DNA from: Aquilaria yunnanensis
Taxonomy: Eukaryota > Streptophyta > Magnoliopsida > Malvales > Thymelaeaceae
Assembly: GCA_039654915.1 (NCBI GenBank)
Contig: CM077599.1
Span: forward strand, 15,750,501-15,814,500
DNA length: 64,000 nucleotides
Direction: 5' to 3'
Numbering within the stretch: position 1 is the first letter of the stretch; every line of letters starts with the position of its first letter. Under the pieces are notes generated by a model. It searched no databases. It was not told the origin of the DNA and worked only from the letters and a program-made list of their open reading frames with translations. The position numbers and the translations under genes were made by a program. This document shows positions 1 to 10,499 of this stretch, in pieces.

Positions 1-896
1 TTCTGTTTGATCCTCCTGGGCTGCCAATTTTCTGGGTATCCAATTATTTCATAGCAATTTTCTTCTACGTGCCCAACACGGTTACAGTGATCGCATCGCG
101 GCCTGGGTTGGCTTCCCTCCTTGTTGTTGATCATGGCCTTTGGTTGCGTTCTAGCTGTAAACGCTCCTGCAGCCTCTACCTCCTGAACTTGCGCTAGACT
201 TAATTGCTTCTCCTCTGCTGCTACCATGGCGTAGATGCGGTTCAGTGAAGGCAAGGGCTCTGTGGCCAATATCTGTGATCGGATGGTCTTGAATTTTAGA
301 TCGAGCCCCATGAGAAATTGATGGGCTTGTTCCTTTTCTTTCTCAGCTACCCATTCTTTGGCTGCCTGGCAGGTGCAGGATGGAGTTATGGTGTACATTC
401 CGAGCTCGTCCCAAAAACCTTTGAGTTTTGTGTAGTAGACAGCAACTGTCGTTGATCCTTGCGTTGTAAGCATGATGCTTCTCCTTAGCTCGTGAGCGCG
501 TGGTTCATTGGCATGTCCGTATCTCTCCTCCAAGTCTTGCCATAAATCCTGCGAGGTGGGATGAAAGGAAACAGAATCATGAAGACTGGGATTTGTGGAG
601 TTAATTAACCAGGATGTGACCAAACCGTCGCATCTATCCCAAGCCAGGGCTTCTGTCGCATCTTCTTCCGGTTTTGGCAGACTCCCATCAACAAAGCCAA
701 CCTTATTCTTACTCCTCAGCACATTCAGCATGCTCCTTCTCCATTTGTGATAATTATCTCCATCCAAGGGAATGGAGACGAGGGACGCTGTTGTGTAATC
801 TGCGGATGTCAAGAAATAAGGTGAGTTTGGGTCTTGATAAAAAGCCGTGAAGGGTATGCTTGGTCGCTTGGGATTAGAAGTATTTCCATTCGACAT
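1..896 (-). CDS. gag: Ty1/Copia retrotransposon Gag (partial, runs off the left edge)
   Basis: An open frame of about 298 codons starts at the ATG at 896-894 and leaves the window at base 1. The translation (start MSNGNTSNPKRP) has the usual plant Copia Gag order: a leading segment with the 'YFLTSADYTTASLVSIPLDGDNYHKWRRSM' type motif region (residues about 25-55), the Gag helical domain with a W-D-L/SQDLWQDLEERY-like stretch, and a C-terminal CCHC zinc knuckle CDHCNRVGHVEENC near residue 270. It would package element RNA in cytoplasmic particles. The start lies 29 bases inside a primer-binding site and LTR, which fixes the orientation. Protease, integrase and reverse transcriptase would lie left of the window. 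No stop or frameshift is visible in the part present. Confidence 0.9.
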   Translation of the reverse strand, partial: MSNGNTSNPKRPSIPFTAFYQDPNSPYFLTSADYTTASLVSIPLDGDNYHKWRRSMLNVLRSKNKVGFVDGSLPKPEEDATEALAWDRCDGLVTSWLINSTNPSLHDSVSFHPTSQDLWQDLEERYGHANEPRAHELRRSIMLTTQGSTTVAVYYTKLKGFWDELGMYTITPSCTCQAAKEWVAEKEKEQAHQFLMGLDLKFKTIRSQILATEPLPSLNRIYAMVAAEEKQLSLAQVQEVEAAGAFTARTQPKAMINNKEGSQPRPRCDHCNRVGHVEENCYEIIGYPENWQPRRIKQ

Positions 897-924
897 TTTG
901 GTGAGAACAGGTCTCAGAATTGGT

Positions 925-936
925 GCTCTGATACCA
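925..936 (-). other. Primer-binding site (initiator tRNA-Met) of the Copia element
   Basis: The minus strand reads TGGTATCAGAGC, the standard plant Copia primer-binding site complementary to initiator Met tRNA. It directly abuts the LTR end (minus strand ...TCTACA) and lies just upstream of gag. Confidence 0.93.
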
Positions 937-1310
937 TGTAGAAAAACTCAAGAAGAGAAAACGTTTCTCAGCTTACTTTACTGAAGTTCGCATAAGTACA
1001 TATATACTTGAGTTACAAGGTTTCCTACTACAAGTGCATAACTTAAACGATAAAGGAGAAGTAAAAAGAAGTGAAGATAATGAAACTATCTGGATGAGTT
1101 CTAACTCAATCCTACTACTTCCAATAGAATCAATATCGAAGTTGGCTCATAGCCCACACAGAATATGAAAGACCTGATGAACTCAACAGAGCTCTGATCG
1201 GTGATTGTGATCTCAAAATCTAGGATTTCTCTTACCCATAATATTGCTACTTCTATGTTTCTTGTGTTCTTGTTTATGATTAACTAAAAAAAAATATATC
1301 GAAGTTGGCT
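937..1310 (-). repeat. 5' LTR of the Copia element, interrupted
   Basis: On the minus strand the LTR ends in ...TTTTTCTACA against the primer-binding site. The outer end is uncertain. A short reading ends near 1188 (minus strand TGTTGAGTTC). However, 1148-1295 looks like a later poly(A) insertion flanked by a 15-bp duplication, so the original LTR probably continues through 1310 or slightly beyond. The partner LTR and target duplication are outside the window. Confidence 0.6.
1148..1295 (+). mobile_element. Short poly(A) retroposon (SINE or 5'-truncated LINE) inside the Copia LTR
   Basis: The 148-bp segment ends in AACTAAAAAAAAAT and is bounded by a perfect 15-bp direct repeat, ATATCGAAGTTGGCT, at 1133-1147 and 1296-1310. 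A terminal A-tract plus a target duplication of about 15 bp is the signature of LINE-machinery retroposition. No coding potential or polymerase III box was recognised, so SINE versus truncated LINE is open. Confidence 0.7.
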
Positions 1311-2044
1311 GCAGCAGGAGTCCTAGTTTACCTCATTTCAAGTAATTTATCTTCATAGTTAATTCGGAGCATTGCACTTCTAGTCATCCGATTCTGGCTC
1401 CTTATGTGGTTACTTTTACAATTTCAGTCTTTCAGAGCTTTCCTTCATCACAGTCATTACGCTGTTTTTTTTCTTATTATACTATCATTTTTTCTTATCA
1501 ATTTCAAATTAAATAAATACTAATGATTCCAACATGTAAGTACTACGGCTCTTCGCCGCTCATTTCACTCAATTATATTAATTTCCTTTGAATAAAAATT
1601 TTAACCAGGGGAAAAAATCGCCCTGTTAAAACTCGCTTTTTACATGCAGTTTTTTTCCCCTTCATGTACAATATATATACACACACACGCGCCCGCGCCT
1701 TTATTTAGCTTTTTCTTATGGTCAAATTTATATATAAATTAAAAAAGGTCCGAAACCCTTTTTTTGGAACGCAAGAATATCAATCTAAAATAGTTAATAC
1801 ATAAATTACTACTTACGCGTGTGATTGACGCAATTACATAGTATTATTTACTTGCAATTCATTTACATTTTGGTTCAACCTGATTAGTCAGACTCTCACT
1901 ACATATAATTGCAATCTTATTTTATCTATGAGTAAAATTCATTTTAGTTCCTCCAATTTTGTTGACTCAAAACTATTTTTGCAAACGAACTTAGCTCCGG
2001 TCAACTTTATTAATCTACCTTTTCACAGTTCAATTAATAAAGTA
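1311..2044. other. Intergenic, no gene seen
   Basis: AT-rich sequence with a short CA/CG dinucleotide tract near 1678-1700. No supported coding region, RNA gene or element was found. Confidence 0.6.
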
Positions 2045-2720
2045 TACTACTTCATCTATCCTGAAATACTTGAAACATTTCTCTGGACATGTTTATTTAG
2101 GTATGTCCAGCCTTTTACACTTTTAGACAATTTTATCCTCCTCTTTTATTTTCTTCCTTCCAATCTAGGATCGTCTAGACCCATTGGCTGCCTGCCATCG
2201 TCTAGACTCACCGCTTGCCCGCTACCATCTAGACCCACCACTCGCCATCCACTCCATCTTTGTGTCGTCGTCGTCGTCGTGGAATTAAACTAGATTTTGG
2301 AAGTCGAATCAAACTCGATCTTCACCATCCCTGCCCAACAAATCCTTGCTGCCAAATCAAACTCGATCTTCATCGTTGTTGTCAAATCGAACTCGATCTT
2401 TTTCATCACTACTAAATCGAACCCAATCTTCTTCTTTGTCACCGCTGAATAGAACTCCATCTTCATCATCGTCGCTGCTTAACAAATTCTTCATTATCAT
2501 CACCGCCTAACAAATTGTTGCTACCTAACAAAGATCACGAAAGAGAGGTGTGCGGGAGATGAGGAGGCTACCTAAGAAGATGTGTGTGTGGGGGGGGGGG
2601 GGGATAATAGGGGTAAAATAGTAAAATAAGTATACAAAACTTACTAAAAAGAGAAACGTTTCATTTTTTTTTTACAGCCAAAAAAAAAAATGTTACATTT
2701 ATTTGGAGACAGAATGAGTA
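2045..2720. mobile_element. Non-autonomous Tc1/mariner (Stowaway-like) element
   Basis: The left end TACTACTTCATCTATC and the reverse complement of the right end TACTCATTCTGTCTCC are related and continue into a shared AAATA..TG.AACATTT block, giving imperfect inverted ends of about 35 bp. Both ends carry TA, the mariner target. The length is about 676 bp and there is no transposase. The interior is a degenerate minisatellite (2290-2530) and a 14-base G run at 2590-2603. A 121-codon open frame at 1928-2293 crosses the left end and is not credible as a gene. Confidence 0.6.
2290..2530. repeat. Degenerate minisatellite, unit about 33-36 bp
   Basis: About six imperfect copies of a unit built on AAATCGAACTCGATCTTCAT with a variable GTCGCTGCC tail. 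A (GTC)n microsatellite precedes it near 2262-2280. Confidence 0.65.
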
Positions 2721-3859
2721 TTATTTTTTGTACTTTAAACTTTTCAATGAGATTAATCTGAATTAAGTTGTAGTAGCAGACAATAAAGCGTCCAGCTGGT
2801 GAACAGAATCCATTGAAATGAGAGGGAAGGAGGGGGTGATTTCCATGTAATCAATTGTGATAAACATTTTCACACACACAATGAGAAGTTACAGGCACGT
2901 TGAATATAATTACTCGTATACAAATACAATTATACGAGAAAAGTGATTATTAATTCAAGGCGCAAAAGCTGGCTGTATGAGTCTATGTGAATGATTTTGT
3001 CACGCATGCCTCTAACCAAGCTCATGCCTTTCGGCACTACTTTACTTTGCGAATTGTTGTTTTCTTTCAATCCATTCTTTATTGACGGCATTATAATCCA
3101 TGCTACTTATTTCAAATTTTAATTGCGGTACGTAACCATATCTCTGTTAAAAGTACAAAGAAACTAACAGGAAAATTCTTTTAAGTTTGACCGGCGACGT
3201 AAACCTATAAAAAAAAAAGTTTGACCGGCGACAACCCAGCCGGACATAGGGGTCCACTTACCAACCGTCGGTACAGTGAGAAGCAAGCTGGAGTAGCATA
3301 TACTCAAACCGGCCCACAGCCTAATAATTGAAGTTACTAGTACTAGCCCTTATTTATTTACGTCCTTTCCAAAGCATAATAGAATCTGTTTCTCACAGAG
3401 AGTGATAAAGAAAAACAAATAAACAAATTTAGCCAATCGCTAGGAGATGAATTACAATTATGAGTTAATGTGCAACTAAAAAAGCAACTTCTTCTATCTG
3501 TCCACATCTTATTAGGAAAAAAAAGCCAAAATAAACCAACCAGCAGACCTCAATGAATAATAATTCCGAGTTGGGTCTGGAAAACTTTCTGGAAATCTAA
3601 AAGAAGATGCGTCCATTGTGTTGGACACGAGAGACTTTAAGATGAATTATTATTATTATTATTTGGCACTTAGAAATATTTTGTAGGTAAGGAAAGTAAA
3701 AGTATTCTGTTGTATTTAATAGGTAGGGAGTTCACTGTCAATTTCTCGAAACCCGAATGACACCAAGTTACATTTAATGGTACATCTTTATCGTGCTGTG
3801 TGGGCACGAGATGAGATTTGATGTTGGGTTAGCTGCCCGCGGGATGTCCTCATTACAAG
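2721..3859. other. Intergenic, no gene seen
   Basis: AT-rich DNA with a short (ATT)n run near 3645-3662. No supported gene. Confidence 0.6.
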
Positions 3860-4204
3860 TAAGGTTGAAAACTAGTCATGCCGAGTTGAATGGTACGATG
3901 GTCATATTTAATTTAAATTAATTATTAAGTTTGATATTTTATTTATGTTTGAATTGAAAACAATATGAATGAGCTTTGAATGAGCTCGAGTGGAACTCAA
4001 GCTGTTTGCTCAAATTAAAAAAAAATTAAAATTAGATTGAGTCGAGTCAAGTAGTAAGTAATTTGAGCTTTATTTTAATTATATATTGAGCTTTAAATTT
4101 CTTTCAAATTTGACTTGATAATTATTTGAATAAGTCACAAACGAGCTTTAAATTGAGCCGAACTTAAACTAAGCTCAAGCTATTTGTTCATGTTTTCATT
4201 CCTA
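3860..4204. mobile_element. hAT-type miniature inverted-repeat element
   Basis: The ends are TAAGGTTGAAAAC and, in reverse complement, TAGGAATGAAAAC. They are flanked by a perfect 8-bp target duplication ATTACAAG (3852-3859 and 4205-4212), the size made by hAT transposases. The interior is non-coding and rich in GAGCTCGAG/CTCAAGCT words. A second copy in the other orientation is at 20532-20873. Confidence 0.85.
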
Positions 4205-4694
4205 ATTACAAGCGGAGCTCATGCGGCTAGGATGGAACAGAACTTTTGAATGAGATATGTAAAATGCTAAAGAATGGAAAGCAATTATAAGAAAGAAATG
4301 AGCTAAAATGCAAGTCATTACTTTTTACGGGCATACAAAACCCTTAGATTTTCAATAACCGCGTAGGAATAATAGGATATTAGGTTCTAATCGTAATAGT
4401 TTTCACTATTACAATTCACGTAATCCACATTAACCATAAAAGAAACTTGCTGACACTTTAAACAACAGATAAACTAGACACTTGTAAATTCTGACTGTGA
4501 CAACTTTGTTGTTCGTCTCATCACTGGAAAAAGTTTTAAAAATTATATTTAAAAACTATAAGTTTTCATTTATTATTTGCAAATATAAATTTTATATTTA
4601 TGTCATAATCTTGAAGATAAAAAATTATATATTAGTTATTGTAATTAAATAGTATATGGGTCAAAGAAAATTGAGGCCAATGTAGTATATTTTA
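4205..4694. other. Intergenic, no gene seen
   Basis: AT-rich sequence between two miniature elements. No coding or RNA gene signal. Confidence 0.6.
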
Positions 4695-5127
4695 TGATAA
4701 TTTACAGTTACACCTCAACTTATGTTGGTATTACAATTACACCCTGAGATTTATAAATATACCTTTTTCCTTTGCTCATTTTTGGCACTGTTTCATAGTA
4801 ACTTCTAAGATTCTAATATAAATTGCCCAGGAATTGTCTTTTAGTAATTTCAATTTATTTACTATTTTTTTACAATTAAGAAAAAAATTAATTTATTAAA
4901 TTTTCCTCAGTGTAAATATGAAATAGTATTTTTTTAATGCCAATTACTTGTAAAACAATTTTAGATAACTTGAAATTCTTAAAGTATAGTTCCTAAATAT
5001 TTTAAATTATGATTTTAAAAGTTGCTAGATAGTGAAGAAAAGGAATGAGATGAAATATAGATTTTAAAACCTTAATAGTGTAATTGTAATATCAAGTTAA
5101 GTTTACGGTGATAACTCTAAACTATCT
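4695..5127. mobile_element. MULE-type miniature element
   Basis: The left end TGATAATTTACAGTTACACC and the reverse complement of the right end AGATAGTTTAGAGTTATCAC match, and the similarity runs on to a shared ATTACAATTACACC block. Flanks are a 9-bp near-perfect target duplication, TATATTTTA (4686-4694) and TATATTTAA (5128-5136), as expected for Mutator-like elements. It is non-coding. Confidence 0.72.
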
Positions 5128-5161
5128 TATATTTAAAATTATTGTTGATTTGACTAAACAA

Positions 5162-5186
5162 ATATATATATATATATATATATATA
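5162..5186. repeat. (TA)n microsatellite
   Basis: An uninterrupted TA dinucleotide run of about 12 units just outside the left target duplication of the next element. Confidence 0.9.
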
Positions 5187-5469
5187 AAGTAGAACATATC
5201 TAATGCAGTTATTATATTGTAGACATATGTCTAATTAGACATACTAATTTAGCCCTAATTCCTTATAAATAACCCATAATCCAGTAAATAAATTGACTAA
5301 TCTACCCTAGACCAAAAGTCACTCTCACCCTTGAAATCTGCCTCTGTCACCGCTTCTGCCGCCACCGTCGCTGCCACATCCTCCGACGAACCGTCACCGC
5401 CTCCAGATCTTGTAGTCATCATCCACATCCAAATCTCACAGCTGTTCGCCTCCGGCTCTCGTCGGATTT

Positions 5470-5790
5470 CGTCACAACTAGCCGGATCTCGTTGTCTTTC
5501 ATCAGATCTTGTCATCACTCGCCAAGATTCTCTCGCCGGATCTTGTTGTCACTTGTCAGACCTCGTCGCCACCTGCCGGACCTCATCGTCTCTCACCGGA
5601 TCTCGTCGTCATTCGTCGATATCTCTCATCGTCTCTTGTCATCACTCGCCGGATCGTCGTGTCTCACTGGATCTCGTCGTCACTCATCGAGAGCTCTCGC
5701 CGGATCTCGTCGTCTCTCGTCGGATCTCATCATTACTCGCCGGATCTCAGCATCTTCTCACCGGATCTCGTCGTCACCTCCAGATCTTGC
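5470..5790. repeat. Minisatellite CTCGCCGGATCTCGTCGTC
   Basis: About a dozen degenerate copies of a unit of roughly 18-24 bp built on CCGGATCTCGTCGTC. It stays open in several frames (5331-5831 and others) only because the repeat lacks stops, so those frames are not called as genes. Confidence 0.75.
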
Positions 5791-5835
5791 TTCCGATCGT
5801 TGCCTCTAAGTCGCATCTTTGTTGCTTCTGAACAA

Positions 5836-6720
5836 TAAAAGTGTCTGCAATAAAATATAAATGTATCTAATATAGTATGTGGAAGTGTCTACAAAGTAAT
5901 ATAAAATAAATTATTAAAATATTAAATTAAAAGTGTCTAAAGCTATAAGAACAAGTGTCTGATTGAATATCGAAAAATGTCTAAATAAACATGTAAAAGT
6001 GTCAGAACAAAAAATAATAGAATTAAAATGAATTATTATAATATTAAATTAGTCTAAAGCTATAAAAACAAGTGCTGATTGAATATCGAAAAATGTCTAA
6101 ATAAACACGTAAAAGTGTCTGAATAAAAAATAATAGAATCAAAATGAATTATTATAATATTAAATTAAAAGTGTCTAAAGATATAAGAACAAGTGTCTGA
6201 TTGAATATAAAAAAATGTCTAAATAAACATGTAAAAGTATCTGAACAAAAAATAACACAATCAAAATGAATTATTATAATGTTAAATTAAAAGTATCTAA
6301 AGTTATAAGAATAAGTGTCTGATTGAATATTGTATAATGTCTAAATAAACATGTAAAAGTGTCTGAACAAAAAATGACAGAATCAACTTGTGAACAATTT
6401 ATTATCTTTGAAATATAATAAAAAAAGTGTCTGAATCAATAAGTAAAAGTGTCTAATTGAATATTCAAAATTGTCTAAAGAACTATATAAAAGTGTCTGA
6501 CTAAATAACTTCTGAATAATTTGTTACCTTTAGAAAATAAATGTCTGAAATAATTAAAATAAGTGTCCGACTAAATATATAAAAGTGTTCAAATCAACAT
6601 GTAAAAATGTCTAAATATTTAAAGAAATGTTCAAATAAAGGTATATGATTCAATGGCTAACAAAGTGTCTAATTGAAAAATTTAAAATGTCTATAGTACA
6701 ATAGAAAAGTGTCTAAACAA
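5836..6720 (+). repeat. Directional array of about 30 AAGTGTCTAAA words
   Basis: The word (A)AGTGTCT(A/G)AA recurs about 30 times in one orientation, mostly 20-25 bp apart. A higher-order repeat of about 120 bp is visible as four successive copies between 5910 and 6410. The word resembles half of the palindrome in the element's own ends (TGTCTAATTAGACA). Confidence 0.8.
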
Positions 6721-7291
6721 TAATAACTATCAAAAAATATATTTTTGTTTTGGAAAATCAAACGCCATCTCTCATCAGCAACCCTCTCTCCACGCTCAGC
6801 CTTCCCTCATCTCTCGCCTGGCATCGCCTCCTGCGAACAAACAGAGCCGCTGGTGATCATCAACCTTCGATCTCTCTAAGCCGGCAACAACCACGCTTCG
6901 ATCTCTCTAAACCAGTTTCTTTCTCCAAGATCCAATTTGCTCACAGATCCAGATCTCACTCTTAATCGTGATGTCTTTCGGGGGCAGCTACCGTCAATCG
7001 CGCCTCGCTGTTGATCGTCCTCCGCTTGTCCTTCGATTTCGCCGCCATCGATTTTGATCTCCACCACTGCCTTGGTATTGGAGATAAACTGTCGGAGATG
7101 GAGTCGTCAGCGAAGAGCGGTGGAGAGAGAACAAAGAGCGGGGTTGGCGGCGAGTGGCGCTGGCGGAGAAAGATCGAAGAGCGAGTGATCGAACAGAGAG
7201 AGAAACTCTTTTAATTTTAAGGGTACAATTGTAAAATTACTTACTATGTCTAATTAGACATATGTCTATGATATCCATTATATATCTAATG

Positions 7292-8732
7292 GAGCTTTAT
7301 GTCTTTTTCTTAATTTGGCTCATGACTGACTACTACGTGTCACTTTTTAAAAATTTGATGGTACTATAATTCCCTTTAAAAAATGTATTCCAATTTTATC
7401 CGTTTCTAAACTTAATGGACTTTTTAACGGCTTTAAATCATTTTAATGAAATGTGCGTATCCTTCCTATGGTTGTATGGTCGCAGACATATCACGGACAA
7501 TCATTTGATAAATAAAATGGCAACAAAATTACACAAAAGTCATTTTTCACAATAAAATTACTCCTGTAATATGGGTTAGAAATGCACTTAAAATCCACCA
7601 AATATGGGGAAAGAAAATTACTCCCAAAATTACAATGCAATTAAATGCCATGTATTTGCAGTTGCCATATATAATATTACACAAAAGTAATTATTACATC
7701 TAAAATTAAGGAGTTCTCAAGTATGATACGAGTTCTCTCCATAATGTATATATTAACCATCATAATGATTTGTAGCAATAAATACATGGCAAGCAATCCT
7801 CAAATCACTCAACCTGCATCGTTTGAAAGTAGGAAAAGAAAATTAGAATCCAAATTAATTATAGAAAGTCAAATTTAGTTTTAAAACTAGAAACCATGAA
7901 TTTAATTACATAAAGTCAAAATTCAACAAATTAGCATTCAAGGGAGTTACCTAATTACAATTATTGCACTTCCCTGAGTTTGAAGGAAAGCATTTAAGGC
8001 AATTATAATTAGTTTAATTCCATCTAAAATATTCCTAAAAATCAGTAGCTACAGCCTACAATAGTAAAGATCATTTCATTTAAAGTAAATATTAATCAAT
8101 TAAATTCATAGATACCAATTTGAATTTAATGGTGGGAAAACGATTGAATTTACCATACAAATTTAATTACATTGTAACCAGAAATTCAATTTTGATATGT
8201 TTCTAATTAAAAAAATTCAACAATTTTCCTCAATTTACAGATTCAAAGGCATTGAATTTCATAAAAGCTTTTGCGAATTCAAATTTCATTTGCTTCCTTT
8301 TTTTAATTTTTTGAAGGCGTGTTTTAAGTGGAAAAAAAAAATAAAGATTCACTAGAAAAAAAAAATACTACAATAAACAAAAGCAAGACTCGGCAGTTTA
8401 ATTTACCATACATATACGATCCATCAAAAAGGCAATACAGTTAAGCATTCAATCAACATTCAAAAGCTGATGCCTTATTGCGTAGTATAAATATATTATT
8501 TATGTTAATAACGAGTTTAATTCACATAGCTTCAATGGAGATACGAGCAAAAACTTGGCACTGATTTGGAAGTAGAGTTGCAGTAGATTCAACAGAGAGT
8601 GGCATGTGTGGCCTGTACATTGTTTGAACTTTGCACCACATTGGCCACTACGTGCTCATTTGTTTACAGTGGTGAACCAAAACAAGTTGCAAAAGAAAAG
8701 CCAATATCTGGAAACTTTTGGGGCAAGACTAG
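7292..8732. other. Intergenic, no gene seen
   Basis: AT-rich sequence without a supported gene, ending at the left terminus of the CACTA element. Confidence 0.6.
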
Positions 8733-8756
8733 CACTACTAAAAATCCCTTGATTTC

Positions 8757-9902
8757 CAACTGCCCTTATTTCCAACAGTCAAGCAGTTGGAAATTTCCAA
8801 CTGCCAAAACCGTTGGAATGAGGAGAAAAGTTTTTCCAACCGCCTAGCAGTTGGAAGTTTTAGAGTATTAAATTTACATAATATATACAATCATTCCAAC
8901 GGTTGAAGCCGTTGGAAAATGAGGGAAATATGGATTTTTTTTGGTAAATTATATAAATTTAGATAATATATAATATTTTCAATGGCTAAAACCGTTGGAT
9001 AATGGGAAAATATTAATTTTTTGCGTAAATTATATAAATTTACATAATATTTAATCTTTCCAACGGCTTAAGCCGTTGGAAAATGTGGGATTTATGGATT
9101 TTGTTGGTAAATTACATAAATGTAGACATATATAATATTCCCAACGGCTAAAGCCGTTGGAAAAAGGGGAAAAAGGAATTTTCTGGTAAATTACATAAAC
9201 TTAGATAATATCATATTTGGAAATTGTGGGAATTTTATATATATAGAACTTCCAACGGCTTCAACCGTTGGAAAATGGGCCAAGTAATAGGTAAATTACT
9301 GGATTTTGCATGCAATTTGGAATTTTTATAGTTCCAACGGCTTTAGCCGTTGGAAAAGGAAGAAATTATGTATATATATTACTTCCAACGGTTTATGCCG
9401 TTGGAAAATGGGTAAATTAATGCAATTTTTTTGCGAAATTTGGATTTTTCTAGTTCCAACGGCTTTAGCCGTTGGAAAATGAAGAAATTATGTATATATT
9501 ACTTCCAACGGTTTATGCCGTTGGAAAATGTGTAAATTAATGGACTTTTTCATTGAAATTTGGATTTATTATATTACCAACGGCTTTAGCCGTTGGAAAA
9601 TGAAGAAATTATGTAGATATTACTTCCAACGGCTTAAGCCGTTGGAAAATGGGTAAATTAATAGATTTTCTGCAAAATTTGGATTTAATACACTTCCAAC
9701 GGCTTAAGCCGTTGGAAAATAAATTGGTTTGTATTTCTTTCTTTCAACGGCTATAACAGTTGGAAAATTAAGTAGGCAATTTTTAGTTTGAAAGTTTTCC
9801 AACTGCTGAGACCGTTGGAAATGGAAAGGAATTTTATTTTGTGCGTTTAATGAAACGGTGCATTTTATTTTAGGATTTCCAACGGCCCTAGCCGTTGGAA
9901 AA
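8757..9902. repeat. Left subterminal hairpin array of the CACTA element
   Basis: About 17 copies of a near-perfect palindrome, typically TTCCAACGGCTTAAGCCG plus TTGGAA, spaced 45-85 bp apart in AT-rich DNA. Inner copies carry CCAACGGC. The outermost copies (8757-8860), and the one near 9799, have one or both arms changed to CCAACTGC. In CACTA elements such repeats are binding sites for the TNPA-type protein. Short open frames over the array (8599-8847, 9704-9976) are artefacts of the repeats. Confidence 0.92.
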
Positions 9903-10499
9903 AAAGTTTTTAAATGTCCCCCCCCCCCCCAGCGCGAGTCGTCTTCTCCAGCGCGCTGCCATTTCGCGTCTCTCACTCCTACCTTCTGTTTTCCTCACAC
10001 AACACACACATTCACGTTTTGGTTCGTTTTTGCCGTGAAAACAGCTTCGTCTACCTCAGTTATACGTGGATCTGGTGTCATTTCGGGAGATCTACAGGTT
10101 AGTTTCGTTTTTTTACGCTTTTCGTTGATTTTTTTTTTTTTCGATTTTTGCCTCGTTTCACTATTTTGGTTGATAATGGATTAAATATTTTGGGTTTTAT
10201 TGCATGATTGCAGTTCTTTGCGGCCATTTGAAGGAAGATAGAGCGTGATTTGAGGTAAGTTTGTTTATTTTATATTTTTTAAATTTTTATACGAATAAAT
10301 ACGCATTATCCGGATTTTTAGTTGTTTATTTGGTTTGAAATATATGCAATATTTGTGATTTTGGGTTGTTGATGGTTGGATGTGAATTTTTTAGGTTACC
10401 CATTGGAAATATATACAATTCGAAATTTATGTGTATTTTCTTACAATTTTTTTTTTATTTTCGTGATGAATTATAAAATATGAAATTATTAGTGTTAAT

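Larger units (their letters stand above)
5206..7281. mobile_element. 2.1 kb non-autonomous Mutator-like element
   Basis: It is flanked by a perfect 10-bp direct repeat ATATCTAATG (5196-5205 and 7282-7291), a MULE-sized target duplication. Both ends carry TAGACATATGTCTAATTAGACATA in inverted orientation, of which TATGTCTAATTAGACATA is itself a palindrome. Inside are a CT-rich block of tandem CTCGCCGGATCTCGTCGTC units (5470-5790), an array of AAGTGTCTAAA words (5836-6720), and a GC-richer block (6750-7214) with overlapping short open frames on both strands. No transposase is present. The GC-richer blocks could be captured gene fragments (Pack-MULE), but I recognise no source gene. Confidence 0.7.

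Noticed and set aside
1171..1220. CTGATGA motif suggesting a hammerhead ribozyme
   Set aside because: No GAAA core or matching stems at the required distances could be found.
5331..5831. 166-codon frame and overlapping frames as a serine-rich protein
   Set aside because: All forward frames are open because the underlying minisatellite lacks stops; no family match and no gene context.
8757..9902. Regularly spaced palindromic repeats that look CRISPR-like
   Set aside because: The sequence is clearly plant nuclear DNA, spacings vary from 45 to 85 bp, and the array sits inside CACTA termini next to CACTA transposase genes, so these are subterminal transposon repeats.
9704..10184. Overlapping 90- and 108-codon frames as genes
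   Set aside because: They are built from hairpin repeats and the CT-rich leader of the CACTA transcript and read through a splice donor.
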